This document shows positions 39,701 to 54,700 of a stretch of 64,000 nt of DNA, in pieces (position 1 is the first letter of the stretch; each line of letters opens with the position of its first letter). Source of the stretch: Larus michahellis (Eukaryota; Chordata; Aves; Charadriiformes; Laridae). The translations under genes were made by a program, and so were the position numbers. The stretch covers positions 12,353,556 to 12,417,555 of the forward strand of contig NC_133901.1 in assembly GCF_964199755.1 (NCBI RefSeq), read 5' to 3'. Under the pieces are notes generated by a model. The model searched no databases. It was not told where the DNA came from and worked only from the letters and a program-made list of their open reading frames with translations.

Positions 39701-42700
39701 GCTGCTGCTTATGTCTTATTTCATGGGTTTCTGATAGAAAACTTATCATCAATCTGATAGCTGTACCCTTGTGATATGAGTATATACCACTGTAAATCCC
39801 AAATAAATTCTTAAAGAATGAAATCACACAGTTGTAATCTGAACGTTCGAGTTTAACATTTTTCTTTCAACTGTAAATTGGGGTGTGGGAACATAGAGGT
39901 TTCTAGTGGCAGTAATGCTGATTAAATTTTTCCTTATTCTTTACTACAAAGTTAACAGAAATTTGTAGTCGTTTCTTCTTTCTAAACTTGACTATGACTT
40001 GTCTAATATTGGAGGATTTTCCTCGCTTAAGTGCATGTAACATGGGATTGACAGGAGTAGAAAGTGAAATAACATCAAAGAACACTAAGTAAATATTCCT
40101 TCCTCTGGCTCATGCCAAAACTTCCATTTGTGTTGGAGTTTTCCCATCTCATTATTACATCTCTGGCCTCTCTGCACAGCGAAGTGTTAGGTGAGTCTGA
40201 AAGTCAAGCTGCTAACTCCTCCTGGCTTCACTGCCACTGTGGTGACGGAAAATTAACTTGGAACAGGAGTAATTGAGAGAAGGTGGCATTTCCTGAGGAT
40301 GGCTGGGAGAGTGTATTGCCTGTCACTTCTCCGTGGGATCCCAGTGCGTGTCTGAACACACATACTCAGGAGCGCTGGTCAGTCTGCAGCAGTCTGCTCG
40401 CTCTCTACTGGAAGCCAGATCTCTTGTGAGCGTGTTTGAGACAACCAGAGCTGTCGCTGCCCTGTTCGTTCCCTGGGAGGCACTGGACACCTCTGTGAGT
40501 GGTTCAGTACAGGGAGCTGCCTTCATTTTGAAAGACATGCTCAGATTTCAGGAACTAGGAAGTCAGTGGAGGAGACAGAGAGTGAAATAGCACCCAAGTC
40601 AGTCTTGGGAGCGCCAAAAGCTTTGTGCCTCAAAGTGTGGGGGCAGATTTGACTGGCTCTTCCCAAGGGAACTGCCGACACGGAGAGGAGCTGTGCCCTG
40701 GATAAGGAGGAGTTGCACGGCTTCTCAGGAGAGCTGCCAGGAAGGGGAGGGAGTCATCTAATTTCACACATTTTGGTCTGCAAGTATAAGCCTTAATTTT
40801 TGCTTGATCTTAAATTGGTTGGCGAGTCTAAGGAGGGGGATTTTTTTTCCTACTAACAAGCAGCAGAAAACATCTTTCAAGTAAGAACGCTGATGGACTC
40901 CTGAGGTGCTTTAAAGCTTAGTGCAAAGCAGGTAACGATGCCGCTTTCCCATGTACTGGTGCTGTCAGTTATCTGAAATCTGTAGGAAATCTCCTACGTT
41001 TGTTTGAATTTTCATTACAGGTCTTTGAATTTCTCATCCGGCTGCATTCAACTGAGGGATCCGTGGACGAAGAGGTCTACCCTTATGTTCGTACCTTGCT
41101 GCACTTCGATACTCGGGAATTCCTTAATGTTCTTGCTCTGGTAAGAGATTGCTGATCTCCTCCGAGAGAAAAATACAGTGCCGGTTCTTCCTTCATCTGG
41201 GTCATGGATGCATGATTTGTAACGTGTGATCTGTAAAATTCCTATTAAAAAGTTCATGCTTTAGCTAAACCAGTAGTTACTGGCTTGACACAGGAACAGT
41301 TTTGATGTCTGTTCTATAAGATATCAGAGGAGATCATAATAGTAATTTATGTCGCGAAATGAGATTGATGAAAGTGACATCTTTCATCAAAGAAGATTCT
41401 GATAGCAGAGGTCATCTTTAAAGCACAGGTAAAACAAGAATAATGTATTTCTAAAGAGTGTTTTAGTACCCACATCTTTCTCCTGCATAAAGATTCATCT
41501 TTCTTCCTATCCAAATTTACCAAATTTCCTCTCTCTGCCTGGACCTTTTGCTTTTACCTGAATATGTAAGAATCGTTTTGGTAGTTAGAAAAGAGCAAAT
41601 TGTGTCTTGGAACCTGGTGCTTAGGTGATATGCTCAGAAAGGACTTAAAAGCACTGTCAGCTTTGTGATATGGCTGCTGCTTTGTTTTTGCTTGTATTTT
41701 TGGGGTTGGCAGGGGCGAGCATTCTTCTCAAGGTGTCGGTGTTTTGCCTCATGCAGACTTTTGAAGACTTTAAGAATGACAAGCAAGCTGTGGAATATCA
41801 ACAGAGAATTGTGGACATACTTCTGAAAGTGAGTGTGCCTGAAAATTAACCTCTGTGTTTACATCTGACTGATGATATACAACACTGTGCAGCAAAAGCT
41901 GTAATTTGGACGAGGCGTTTCCAGTCCTGCCCTGGATGACACCTCTGAGAAGGTGGTGCGCTGGAGCGTGGATTCCCCTCGGCCAAGGCTGTCGGTTGGA
42001 TATTGGGAAGTGGTGCTTTGTGCACGTTAAACATGGTGACAGAGAGGTCTCCTTTCCTGTCTCTGATTTCACCTGGGTTGTACTCTGTTGTCAAATTTCT
42101 CCTCTCCGCACTGTTAAGTTTATTTTTATCTGCTTCTCATTGATTCCCCTCCCAGTGGTGGGGGGGGGGGAGGTCCCAGGAATCCTGTGCTTGGCAACGT
42201 GCCAGCATTCTTCTGGTAAAACCCTGCTCCCAGTATCTGTAAACGCTGTGTTTGGGATGTAACATACCCAGAATGACAGGCCTATCTTTAGTAAATGGGA
42301 GAGAAGAGGAATGTCAGAGTTATCAGCCTGGTGCTCTAGAAATCACTTGTCATCTGCAGACTGTGTTCCCTAACAATGAATGTTCTCATTAAAAGCTATC
42401 GCTGCCAAATGCCGGTTGCTTTCCCCTTCAAAGCTGTCAGCATTAATAATGAGTAGCTCCACTTGGAAGCTGTTTATGTATAAACATATCATAAGTAGCA
42501 TTTCCCTGTCACTGTCATCGAGAGCAAGGGCACCAGCGAGTGAATTTGGTGACAGTGCTGCCGCAGGAGGCTGTGTTGGAGGGGCTGAGATTATGCCGCT
42601 GTGGGGACACTTCTGTGAGCCTGCCTGTGTAGGACATTACTGTAAGGATGTTTGTTAGCCCTGTGCTGGGTTAGGCCCTGCTTTTTTGTGTCTTTAGCTG

Positions 42701-45700
42701 CCGTCAGCAGGAGGTGGCACACTGCAGCTGTGCTCTGGAGCTACTGTGGGCTGTGTTCCTGTGGCACGGCGTAGGCTGGATTGAGCGGTGTACAGCCCTA
42801 CTCTGTGCTGTTGGCCACAGAGCAAATGTCCACCGTGACAGAATTCAACCCTGCTCTTGGAGGGGAAAGGGAGGGCAATTGTGAGAAGTCCTGCAGGATT
42901 AAACGTATCTGCAGGCAAACAATTTGGTCTTGTGAGAAGTCAGTCCCTTGGTCAGGAATCTGCTCTCCCTTTGTATAAAAATGTAAAAAAACCCAAACTT
43001 AGAACTCTTTATTTAAATTTATCATTGGAAAAAAACCTCACTTAAGAAATATCTGCACTTTTAAAATAGTTCGGTGAACACAGACATCCTGCTAATGCGG
43101 CTCTAATCTTTGCCAAATATATTGTCTTTTAGAAGGTCCACATGGCTGGCCTGCAGCCTCTGTAAGGTTGCTCTGTTTCAGAGGTACAGTGTTGTCACCT
43201 TCATGTGGACTGATGAGGACACCCCGTTTGTGAAAAACAAAGCCAAAATGAATAAAACACTCCTGTCATTTTAGTGAGCCATACATTTTAATGCTATTAG
43301 CTAACATTATTCTGACTAGGCTCCTGTATAAAATAGCCTTTTTACACAGAACATGAAGATTGAAAAAGAATGATAGCATTAGCTGATGTTTCCAGCAGAG
43401 CTCTACTGGATTCCTTAACGTGTCTTACCTGTCTGCCTCCACTTGTGTAAGATAACCATGAGCATCTCCTGGGGATCTGGAACTCCAGCTCACTTTAAGA
43501 AATCATTTTTATCTCCCAAGCTTAGACTTAATGAGGTTATACACTGTGAGATGCTTCGTGCCTGGGCTTTGCTAGAGCCATTCTTAGATGTTAGCTGACA
43601 GAGTTGCTCAGGTGATGGATTTCCTCCCAGCTAAACCCACTGCTTTTGGAGGGGGACTCTCCAAACAGGGGCATTTCACTTTCCCTTAGTGTTTAGGATT
43701 TTTTTAGAAGCATGAGACAGCAAAGTCAGGACACATCACGCTTGTTTTTCATATACCAGACAGGTGACAAGCGCTTCTCAGGTTTCAAATCCCTTTTGTA
43801 GTGACTCTTAGATATTCCATTTTTCTGTAATTTCTAGTCAAGTCGGCACAGCCACAAGTTTCTCAAAATATTCACAGACTAACAGCTAATTTAATGTGAG
43901 AAAAGAAACTTCCCCAAACCTACAGTCGTTTCTTAGTCGTTTGATCAGTTCTTCCGCATACCACAGTTGAAGTGGTGAGCGCCTGGAGCTTAAAGTCAAA
44001 TGTATTTTTTTTTTCTCCTAAAATTATTAATTTCATCTTTTTTCCTCACATGACAGCATTTCTCTGCTCAGAAGCTCTGTTACATGTCCAGTGATCAGCA
44101 CAGACTACACAGACGGAGATAAATGTGGGTTTGGAGCCCCCTCACACCCGAAAATCAGGGGCATGCAAGAATACTTCCCTTGAGTATAGGGCAGAGAGGT
44201 CGAGCCCCTTCAGCTTTAGGACAGAGGTGATGTAGCAAGGACACGTCCACTGTCTGTGTCTTCAGGTGACACAGTGAAATGCCATGGAAGATAGCTTATC
44301 TTCTGACCTTCAGGGTGGACTAGCACCAGGAGATTGTGTGGATGGCTGGGGTAGGATTTGTTGTTGCAGCGTCCTGATTGCTTTCCCAGAGACAGCTGCA
44401 GAATCAATGGCTTGTGTTTTTGTTTTCCCCTTTTCTCTCTGATGCTTCTCAGGTCATGGTAGAGAATTCTGACTTCACCCCATCGCAGGTTGGCTGTCTC
44501 TTTACCTTCCTTGCCCGTCAGCTCGCCAAGCCCAACAACACGTTGTTTGTGAACAGGACGCTTTTTGATCAGGCAAGTATTCTTTTGTGACGGGCAGAAA
44601 AAAATTCCAAACAGGGTGCAGCACCACAGAAAATGTGGTTAGTGCTGTGGACTGAAGCAATTCTGGAAGGACTGGTGCATTATAAAACCGTATCTTGCTG
44701 GGACCTTGTTTTGGTTTCAGAGAAGCAGAGTAGGAGAGACCACAGAAGCACAGTAAGCTTCATATTTCAGCTTGCCTGCTGGAATTGTGTGAGATGGAAC
44801 AGCTTCTGCTCCTCTCCATGGAATGGCAGATTCCTGTAGTCATTAGCATGTCAGGAGAGGGAAAGCAAAGGCCCATAAGGGCCAGAACCAAGCTGTTTAT
44901 CTTTAAGCCCCAGCGAATGTTTTGGTGGCTCTGTTGACACTTGTTTCGTGTATGAAGATGCCAAGATAGGGAGATAAAGGACGTGAGCTTATAGAGCTTG
45001 TATAGCTGGTAATTTCTAGTTTGTATGGCCACCGTCCTTCTCTGCTGTTTGAAATAGGCTGATATGCACTGATGCGTGCCTAAAGCTTGCCCGGGTTAAG
45101 TTTATATCCCAGTTTAAGCCCTAGAAATTCCTGGGACTGAGGAGGTGGTTTCAATGGCTTTAGCAGTCATACTTCAGTGATGTGTGAACTGAATGTGAAC
45201 ACTAATGAAAAAGAAGTTAGAAAATATACGTCCTTTGTCGTAATTTAAGACCAAAGTAGTCTGTGGAGGCTAAATGGATTTGGATTAAACACTGTAATTA
45301 CAGATCTATTAAATTTTATGAATAACATGATTTCCTGTTTTTCTGGGAGGGCTGGCACAGCCTGGGAGAGAAGTCGAAAGGGTCAGCGCAGGGGTTCCAG
45401 CCATTTGATGCGTGGCCCATGGCAGGGCCGTGGGGTCCCCTGGGTTCTTCTACATTCCCTGGGTTCCCCAAAGTCTGATTCTAGATCTTGGTGCAGAGTC
45501 GTGGGTTTCCCTCTCTGGAGTCTTTCAGCAGTTCTTGGTTACTCCGGTATTCTCGAGTGTCCTTAGTTATATGACGAAGTAGAGATGAATAGTACATTCA
45601 GATCGCACTGTTGTGTTCCGATTTGCTCTTGCCGTTATTGGTGCTGACAATCCGCTTGTTAGGTTTATGCTAACAGCTGTGGTAACTAGGCCTGACTCAT

Positions 45701-48700
45701 GCCACCCTCTTCATCCTTGCACAGGTCCTTGAGTTTCTCTGCAGTCCGGATGATGACTCCCGCCATTCGGAGAGGCAGCAGGTAACGGCCTTCAAGGGAA
45801 TGTTTCTTTAAGCACCAGGTGCGAGTGGAGCGTAGAGCAAAGTCCAGCCTCATTGGGAACATTTGCTGGCTGAAGGTCCTGTGCTAATGCAGTCACCGAG
45901 CACAGGAACGGTGGCCAGTATGGAAGAATTGGGCAGTGCTCACAGCAGGAGTGAAGGAGGATCCGACCCCAGCATTGCCCGCAGGAGAGGTTTGACAGCA
46001 GTAAGAACAGAAGCAGGAAAAGTCCTGGATAAGCGCATGACCTTCATAGTTAATGGACAATCAATTAAAAAAATCTGTAAAATAAGCCCGGTGTTAATGC
46101 AAAGTTTAATGGAGCAGGAAGAGTGTACTTTTGAATGGCACTGTCTGTCCAGCTGCTATTGCAATATAAATAACTGGCCTTCGATATCTGCAGGTCCTTT
46201 TAGAATTGCTCCAGGCAGGAGGGATAGTACAGTTTGAAGAGACCCGTCTTATCCAAATGGCAGAAAAAGCAGAATTGTAAGTTGCCATGTACAATATATA
46301 AATACTACCTTTAAATCTCCTCCAGAGCTTTTTTCCTCCACGTTTCTTGTTCCTACTTCGCAGCTGTGTTTGGGATTATTTTGCCTATGCATTCACATAT
46401 GCTTCACTTAATATGTTCATATTTAGTCCCAGTCTTTCTATCTTAACTCTACTGAGTGTTCTTACAGAAAGCATCGTTAAGAGGAGAGGGGATAGAGCTG
46501 TGGAGACCCTTCAGCATGAAACCCTGTGGGGACTGATGAGTTTTGGCACTTCCTACCCTAGAGCCCAGGCTTTGTTTAACGGTATAGTTGTATATTTGAG
46601 TGCTCTGCCACTGACAGATGGAGATGACTCGTTGGGGTGAGACCCACAGGTGGATTTAAAAGCACGAAGGGGTCTGAAGCCACCCCCATGGTACTCATTT
46701 TAGAACTGAGTAGGAGAGACAAACAGTGTCTGGAAAGGCTGAAAATTTCCACCATCTCCAGCTTTACGCTTCCAGAAAGAGTCTGTCATGCCTGACCAGA
46801 GTCAGCCAGGGAGGGGGCATCTGCGTCCCAAGGCTTGAATTTGGCTGTTAGGTGAATTAATCCACCATGCGACAGAGGACCCGAGGGGTAGAAGTGCAGT
46901 GGTGGGGTACGCCGTGCCTGTCTTCCTGCCTATCCTAGAAGGAGTTACTCAACCAAATTTTTCAGACTCGAGAAATGTGGGTTTTTTTCTCCTTGCTTCA
47001 GAGACTTTGACAGCCAGAACCACCAGCTCAGCCACTTCTATCAGAGCTAAAAGACCTATAGTGTAATGTTATTTAGCAGACTCTTCATTTGTTTTGCCTC
47101 AGTTGCATCTGTTTTTATCTAATGCTTATTAAAATCTGAAGGTAGGAAGCTGTGTCATAACACATTGCTGAGTCATGTTCAGAGTGTTTCTTCAAATCAA
47201 TATTGTGGATTGGCCTAGTTTAGAGTTGAGTGTGTTACGGAAATAAGGAAGATGATCTATGAAGAGCAGAACCTGTGAAACCTGATTTCTTTAAGGATTT
47301 TTGTCCCCTGTCACTTGCCTCTCACCTTAGTAACTCTGATTTTAGATTAGATGAGATGTTAGGAAGAAATTTTTCACTCTGAGGGTGGTGGGACGCTGGC
47401 CCAGGTTGCCCAGAGCAGCTGTGGCTGCCCCATCCCTGGAGGGGTTCAAGGCCAGGTTGGACGGGGCTGGGAGCAGCCTGGGCTGGTGGGAGGTGTCCCT
47501 GCCCAGGGCAGGGGGTGGCACTGGGTGGTCTCTAAGGTCCCTTCCAACCCAAACCATTCTGTGATTCTATGATTTTCTGTTCTGTATGATAACTTCCCAA
47601 AAAAAGAGGGTGGTCAATAGGCTGATTGGCTTGTGGCTGATACTAAATGGCATATGTAAACTGGAGCCACCCGACCTGTGTGCTGAAAACCTTCATGAAA
47701 GATACTTCCAAATGCTTTCTGTAAAACATGCAGTATTTTCTTGTGAGTGCTGCCAGACTGTGCTGGATCTGAGCTACCTGCTTCTGTTCTGCTGACTGAG
47801 CTTGAATGTATTTTCCCTAACGCGGAAAGTATTTTTTATTTTAGCTATCAGATTTGCGAGTTCATGTATGAACGACAGCTTCGCTATGACAAAATAATTG
47901 GCTGTTACCTGCGTGATCCAGTGAGAAAAGTGAGTAAATCTGGTGCTTCTGGCATTTTTAATTCACAGCAGCGCAGCCTTTCCTGCTGGCCAGAGTAGGA
48001 ATGGGCACAGCAGCCCCACTCTTCTGGCTACTTCACCCACACAGCTTTTAGCATAGTGGTTTCATAAGGAGCTGGCGAGATCACACTGGCCAGACCCTTC
48101 CTCCCAACAGCACAGGAGAACCTGGGGGAGAGGCTAATGTCGAAGAGGAATTCAGGAATACGCTGGGAAAACTGACCTACCCTCTGGTAGAGCATTCTTT
48201 TCTCTCTGCCTGTGCTCCTAGCTAAAGAGAGATGTGCTGTCCTTTTTCCCTGTGAGCAAGAGGGGGACATTTCTAATAGTGGAAGAACAATTCTCTTTGA
48301 CCTCAGTGCTTAACACGTTTAGCATCAGTTCTGTTCCTCTTGGCTTTTTTTCCTGGCAGTTCTTCAGGAACTATCTAGGGATGTATAATCTCACCAGCAG
48401 ATAACTTATCCTGACGTGCTAAGAGAGGTGACTAGCCCTGAAATCATCCTAAGACTGAAATGCTCTCCCTTACCAAAATCTAATGCTGTTAGTGGCGCTA
48501 CGGAACATACTATACCATTTATGTTTTTATGCCTTACAGGAAGAAGTTTTCAACTATATTCACAACATCCTGTCCATGCCTGGCTACAGCGCTGAAGAAA
48601 AGCAGTCGGTGTGGCAGAAAGCTTTGGAACATATAGAGGTATGGTGTATCCTAAACCCATGGTACCTGAGCTACTGCGAACTCCCGTTGGATCTGCCTAG

Positions 48701-51700
48701 TGCTGTTCTGTAAGCAGGAGTGTCACAGTGTTGAATCACAACTGTGTAGGAAGCTCTGACTTTCAGGTTTAGTGGTCTCGTGCATTAATATATCTCTTAG
48801 ATTCAGGCTGGCCACCTTGGTTTCCTGGTTTCACGTGTTGCTCTCTGCATAATGGCACCCTATCAGGGGATGATGTGCTGTGGAGCAGGGAAGGGATCCA
48901 TTAGCAAGTCTTCAATCTCCTGAGCATGCAGCAGCAGCAAGGTCAGGACATTGGCACCACTGACCGCACAGCCTGTGGTATCAAATTCCTCATCTTACAG
49001 TGGGAGCAGCACTCGGCCTCGGTCCCTGCCACTCCGAACCTGTGGGAAGATGGGGTCGTGACGTCTACAGTGTGACACCGACTGCTGCGAGACTTCTCTA
49101 GCTCTTTTCCCGTCTCTGCCATCTCTCTTTGCTTCAGGGGATGGAGCTGTGTCTGAAATAACTGTCCAGTCAGGAGACATGGGGAATCCATAATATCTCT
49201 AGTTCCTACAAGGTGGTGTCAGTCCCCTCCAGGGTGATCTGGAGATAAGCCAGGAAAATAAGTCTGTCTATAAAACGAGCAGTCATGCGCTTGCCCAGAG
49301 TACTTAGCAGGAAACACCCCCAGAATTCTGTGTCTTGTGAGGCGAACAAAAAAGCACTAGGTACATTTGAAAGATACAGAATACTTTTAGTCTCTACCAG
49401 CATGTGCAAGTAGGGCATGACTAATGAGAAAATGGACCAAGAGGGAAAATGATTCGAAAGACAATAAACAAAGAAATGCTGTGAATCCAGCTGTACGACA
49501 TGCAGCTCGCTCAGCTTGTGCCTGCTCTCCAGAGGCACTTTCAGAGCCTATGGGAATTGGTGGCCATGGTTGCGCTGTGGCTGAGCGGGCCTGGCTCGTT
49601 ACTATCTTGTCAGAGCAACTGTGGTCCACACTGGGCTTCCCAGGATGAGCAAGCTGCTGTCTGCTTTGCTGCTTCTTGTTGTCTGCTTCATATTCTCCTA
49701 CTGCATCCCTCGTCTCTGCTTGTATTGGTGCTACAGCCCAAATTGTTTGGCAGTGAGTGAGTCTGCCTCCTCTGTAAGCCTTATTTTGTGCCTTTGTCAA
49801 ACTACAGGTAGGTCTCCTTGCTGGGTGTCTTCAGCCTGAGGCCTTTACAATTGCTGTTCTGTGCTTGGGTGTCTCAGGACAAACCAGAAATGTCCTGGGT
49901 TGCCCTTTCTGATGTTTCTCACTGTATTGTACCAGTTTTGATAAGGTTGTTGTAGGCTGCCAGCTTTTCATGTTGAGTTGTTTGGTTTTGTTTTCTCAGT
50001 CTGGAGCTACTTCTTGATTATTGTACAGTGTCAGTACCCAACTTATCGGAGCTGCGTGCTTTTCTGAAGTTGGCAAACAACAGACAATATTCCTCTCAAC
50101 TTGTCCATGGCCATCCTTAAAAGTAGGGTTTCTTCCACTGTTCCACCAGCCTTGTAGGTAACAGCCAGCTGCTTTTACCTTTGATTTTTGCAGCTTCCTC
50201 CAAAAAGCTGCTGGGCAGATGATCGGTTCTTCAGGTCACCTTTATTGGGCACTGTCACTGAGATCAGCTCCCTCTTCTATTTCGGCATCTTCTATTTCCC
50301 AGGATTGGTGAACAATATACACAATTTCATGTGGCTTAGTAGCTTATTGGCTGCTATGAGTTTTTGGGGTTTTTTTATTCCATTGTGATAATCCTACTTT
50401 CAGACATTCAGAAGACTTAAAATAGTAAATAACATATTACTAAGATGGTGCTGTGATTTCAGGTCTTTGAACAACTGTCCTTTCATCTGCTGAGGTATGA
50501 AAGTAGCAAACCAGCCTCTTTGGTTGAAACTAGCAGCATCTGGAGAGGCTTTCCTGGTGGTCGTATGACAGAAAGTGGGGTTTGTCATCAGTGCCACTTC
50601 TTGTTTTCTCCATCATCCTACATAGCTGCTGTTCCTTGATGTTTATCTTGAAAATAAAGCCTAAGGCTTCTCTTCATAGTGCTGTTTGTGGTGGTCACTT
50701 TCTGTCCTCAGACGCACGTGCCTCTTGTCAGTACTGTCTGCTCAAGGGCTGTCTGCCTGAGAAATACCATGTTTGCAAATCCCTCAGACCTGGGAAAGGA
50801 TGAAACCCAAGCCCAGAACCTTTTGCTTGGGGGTGGGCTGTGAAGGTCACACTGATCCAAGAGCCGCAGTCGGTTACTGGGAGGCTGGGCCGTCTCCCTC
50901 CAGCCAGTCAGTCCTGTCTTCAGGGTCCTGAAGACTCCCAGGGAGGGGTTGCCCAGAGAGAGAAACAAATGCAGTCACACTACATCCTTTCTGCATTCCT
51001 CTGTGCTGCTGTGCTGAAGATCATCTGGGTCCTTTGGATTGCCCTGGGCTTGTGAGATGAAGAGCGTCATGCTCCTGAGCGCCAGGGAAGCGACTAAGAG
51101 CTGCGGCTCATGCAGTAACGCTTGGGGTCAGACACCCCAGAGCTGCTTTCCATACAATACGGTGGGCAAATCTTGCTTTGGAAACCGCACAAAATGCATC
51201 TTCTATGATAGCTCTTCTTTAAAGAGCTTGTGGAGTAGTCGCACTCTTCTGTGTTACTTCCCTTCTTCACCCTCGTCTCTTGCTGGCGTTGACTGCATTT
51301 GGTGGCTGCTACACCCGTCTTAGGTAGTGCTAAGTAACTTTTGCAGACTTTTTTTTTTTTTCTTCCAGATGTATGTTTATGCAATTTTTCTTTGCTTCTC
51401 ACTTGTTTGGAAGCATTGGGAGCAAAAAGCCTTATGTTCTGGGTTGTGTAAGCTTCTGTGATATGAAGCCTTTTAGATCAAGGTTGACAGGATGCAAACC
51501 ACAGCCATCTTAAAGAATTATTTCCTTTTATTACAGTAAAGAAATTATTCCATTTTTTTCAGGGCGGGATGGGTATCGGTTACAGTTAACAGTTACAGGA
51601 AACCTGCTTTTAAAGCTCTGCTTTGGTTCAGATCAAGCCAGTTAAACACTCTTTCCATGTGACAGAGAAATTCCCTGGGGTCAATGGAGGGCTTTGTTTC

Positions 51701-54700
51701 CTCTCTACTGCTGGCGCCTACTCGGCACTAGCTGGTCTTGTTGGCAGGGGGTAAAAGGCAGTTGTCAGAAAACCTGATGAAATAATTTCCTCACCTTAGG
51801 ACTGAGCCACGGTCTTGTTGGTGTGAAGAGCTTTGCATTCTTACAAGGCCTGATGTGTAGTAAAATCATCAACTTTCAAAAATGCCTTTTTCCAACTACC
51901 CTTCCTTCTAATTTTTTTTTCTAAATTTTTGTGCAGTGGTATTCATAATTTTACAGCTTTCATCTAGGCAAAGACGCAGTTACAATAGGAATGGACTTGG
52001 CGGAACTGTATAATTCTATTGGCTATGAAATGGAAAGTGATTGGTTTTGTTGTGTTTCCCTCTCCAAAGGAGTTGCTGTTGCTGAGCCCGTGTAAAGCAG
52101 CCGACTTGGTAGCCATTCACTTTAGTGAGCAGATTGAGAGCATCATCACGAACCTCCAGGTAAGGTCTCAGACTCCATTGACGTCGGTGCTTCTTTACAG
52201 TGGGGTTGCCATTCCTGTCAGAAATGATTGCGAAGAGGAATGGTAAGTTGTCGCTGTGTCATAAATGGAAGAAAAATAGCTTGATAGCTACTCAGCTGCA
52301 GGAATTGCAGCCTTTAAATTATTTGGCCTGTTCGTAGAGTTCTGGCCATAAAAACGTACTATCTCTGAGGTGCTGGTTGCATCACTTGGTAACGCGGTCA
52401 AGTATGCCTTGAACTCGGAGATCAGACAGAGCTGTGGTCAGCAAACATCCTCTCCGTGTTTACACAAGACAAATCCCTAAACCAGTTTCTTCAGCAGGCA
52501 CCAGCCATGGGCAGTATTTTCTTCAATGAATATACTTCAGGAATCACTGGTTTATAGCACATTATTTAAAATAGTAATGCTCTGTCTCCTCTTGTTGTAC
52601 AGGACCAGTTTTTACTCTTCCAGTTTCTGAGGAGTCTCCTTGATCCGAGGTACGTAAGAAAATTGGGCCGTTTGCAAACTAGAGCTTGAAAATGTGAGTT
52701 CAAATAAATTCCTACACACAGCCTACAGCCAAGTTTAGGGCTTGGAAAAGGTGACTTGCTCTTCAAGCTGCCCAAAGTTGAGAAGGATTGCACAGAAATA
52801 ACTGTTCCGGGGGGTGTCCTTTAGCAGAGCCCATGCCGGCTTCCTAACTGGGAAGTGGTGTGGGTTCCAGTACACGCAACATGACGCCTCCCCCGCGCGG
52901 GTGGGAGTTTGGGCGTTGCTGTAACAGCTTCTGCGAGAAGGCTGTGAAGTGGTTACCCTGTGACTTGAAACTACCGTTTCTCTCCTCAGAAATAGCAGTC
53001 TCTCTTCTCAGCCCACCGATTGATTACTGGACCAAGGTGCCCGAGTTTAACATAAATAGAAAAGTGTTTTGGTCTATTGGCACTTTGCATTTCTGTCTTA
53101 TTTCAGAGCTGCTGCCATGTTTCACTGCAAGCTTCTCTGTAACTGCTTGCTCCATCTGCTCCTCTTCCTTCAGTATTTCAGCACCGAGTGTTCTCTTTCT
53201 CTTGAATCGGCCTGAAATGCTACAAGGCTTTGATTTTATTTATTTATTTCGTAAGACATTTATATATGCACAGCTCCAATTGCCTTCAAGCAACTGTTAA
53301 TGCAATGTAAGGCGAGATCTTATGTTGTCAATTAGCTACAAATTAATTGTGCGTTGTGAGGAGGAGTAGTAGGAAAAGGTAATACTATCTAAATTCAAGT
53401 GTAAATGTTTTGGTTGAAGTGGAATAAAAAGCACGGTTTGGAAGCTAGAACCTGGAATTAATCACTTTTTGAATTTTGTTAGGATGTAAATTAAAAATAA
53501 TCATTAAAAAAAGGACTTTTTTTTTTTTATTTCCTGAGTTTTACAGCCATGTTTGTATGGAAGGTGTGAACTTCCACACCTATTTTGTTTCTTAGAACTC
53601 AACATAAAATCAGCTTTTTGCCAAGAAAATATCTCGATTGGGCTTTATGGGAGAGAAATTAGATTACTTAGCAAAGAAATAAATAATTTTTTTAAAAAAT
53701 TGAATAGGTAAGCAGAAGTGACGCCCAAGTGGGCGTTAAGTAGGACCCTGTTTGTGCTGTGATACCCCTTGCAGCAAGTGAGACCCGATGAAGGCAGTAA
53801 TTAACCTGGATTGTGAATTTATGCATAGAGTGGCCTCCATAATCTCGGAGTAATAAATGTGTCTCATTTAGCTCTACCATAATTAGAGCTAAATACAACC
53901 AGTTCTCCTGCATTTAACTGGATCAAATCTCTGTATTTAAATGATTAAAATACGAAGAGTTTGGATTCACCTGTGCTAGGGACTGCCCGTAAAGCAGAAG
54001 GTCTGCGAGCCCGAGGTTTCACCCCGTCAGTAAATGATGTTGTCAGTAAGAAGTGTTCTGTAGAGATCCTTGATTGCTGGAGGGGCTTCTTGTTTATTTT
54101 TTAATAACATTCAAGGTCCCGTGGTCTGGTTTCAGTGCTATGAGGCTGCTGGCTTCTGAGGCCTATGGAAATGAGCTGAACTGTGTCTTGAGGGAGGAAT
54201 CTTGCTATGCAAGAGCTAATCTGCAGATATACCTATACTTTGTAGTATATCTATCCATAAAATAGTAATTAGGTTCTTCTAAAAGCAGCCATCTCTTTTC
54301 AGTCAATCTAAATGTTTATATGCGCTTTTATTGAGCAAAATTCTTCTTAAAATAAAGACTCTTAGAGCAGTAAATGAGTTTTTAATGTCGCAAATACGAG
54401 TGATTGCTTGATCGTATGAGGACAAGACTCATCACGCCAGTGTAACTATCCTAGTTGGTGGAATTGCATTAGGGATTAATTTGGCCCATTTAATTTAGAT
54501 AGAGATTTATTTTAAAGGAGGTGGAAGGGGGAAGGGAGGAAACAGGGTTAACAGAAATTGCCTGGGGAAATTAAAGCCAAACGTCTGTATGTTTGTATCT
54601 TATAAGCAGCCACAGAAAAGAGAGAATGTAGTGTGTATTGCTCAGCTCATTAATCCCAACCTTTGCTACATTGCCATTTAAACTCTTTTTTTTCCTCTAA

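Noticed and set aside
49387..49800. 137-codon minus-strand open frame in intron 32
   Set aside because: Both strands are open here, composition is biased, and no splice context links it to anything.
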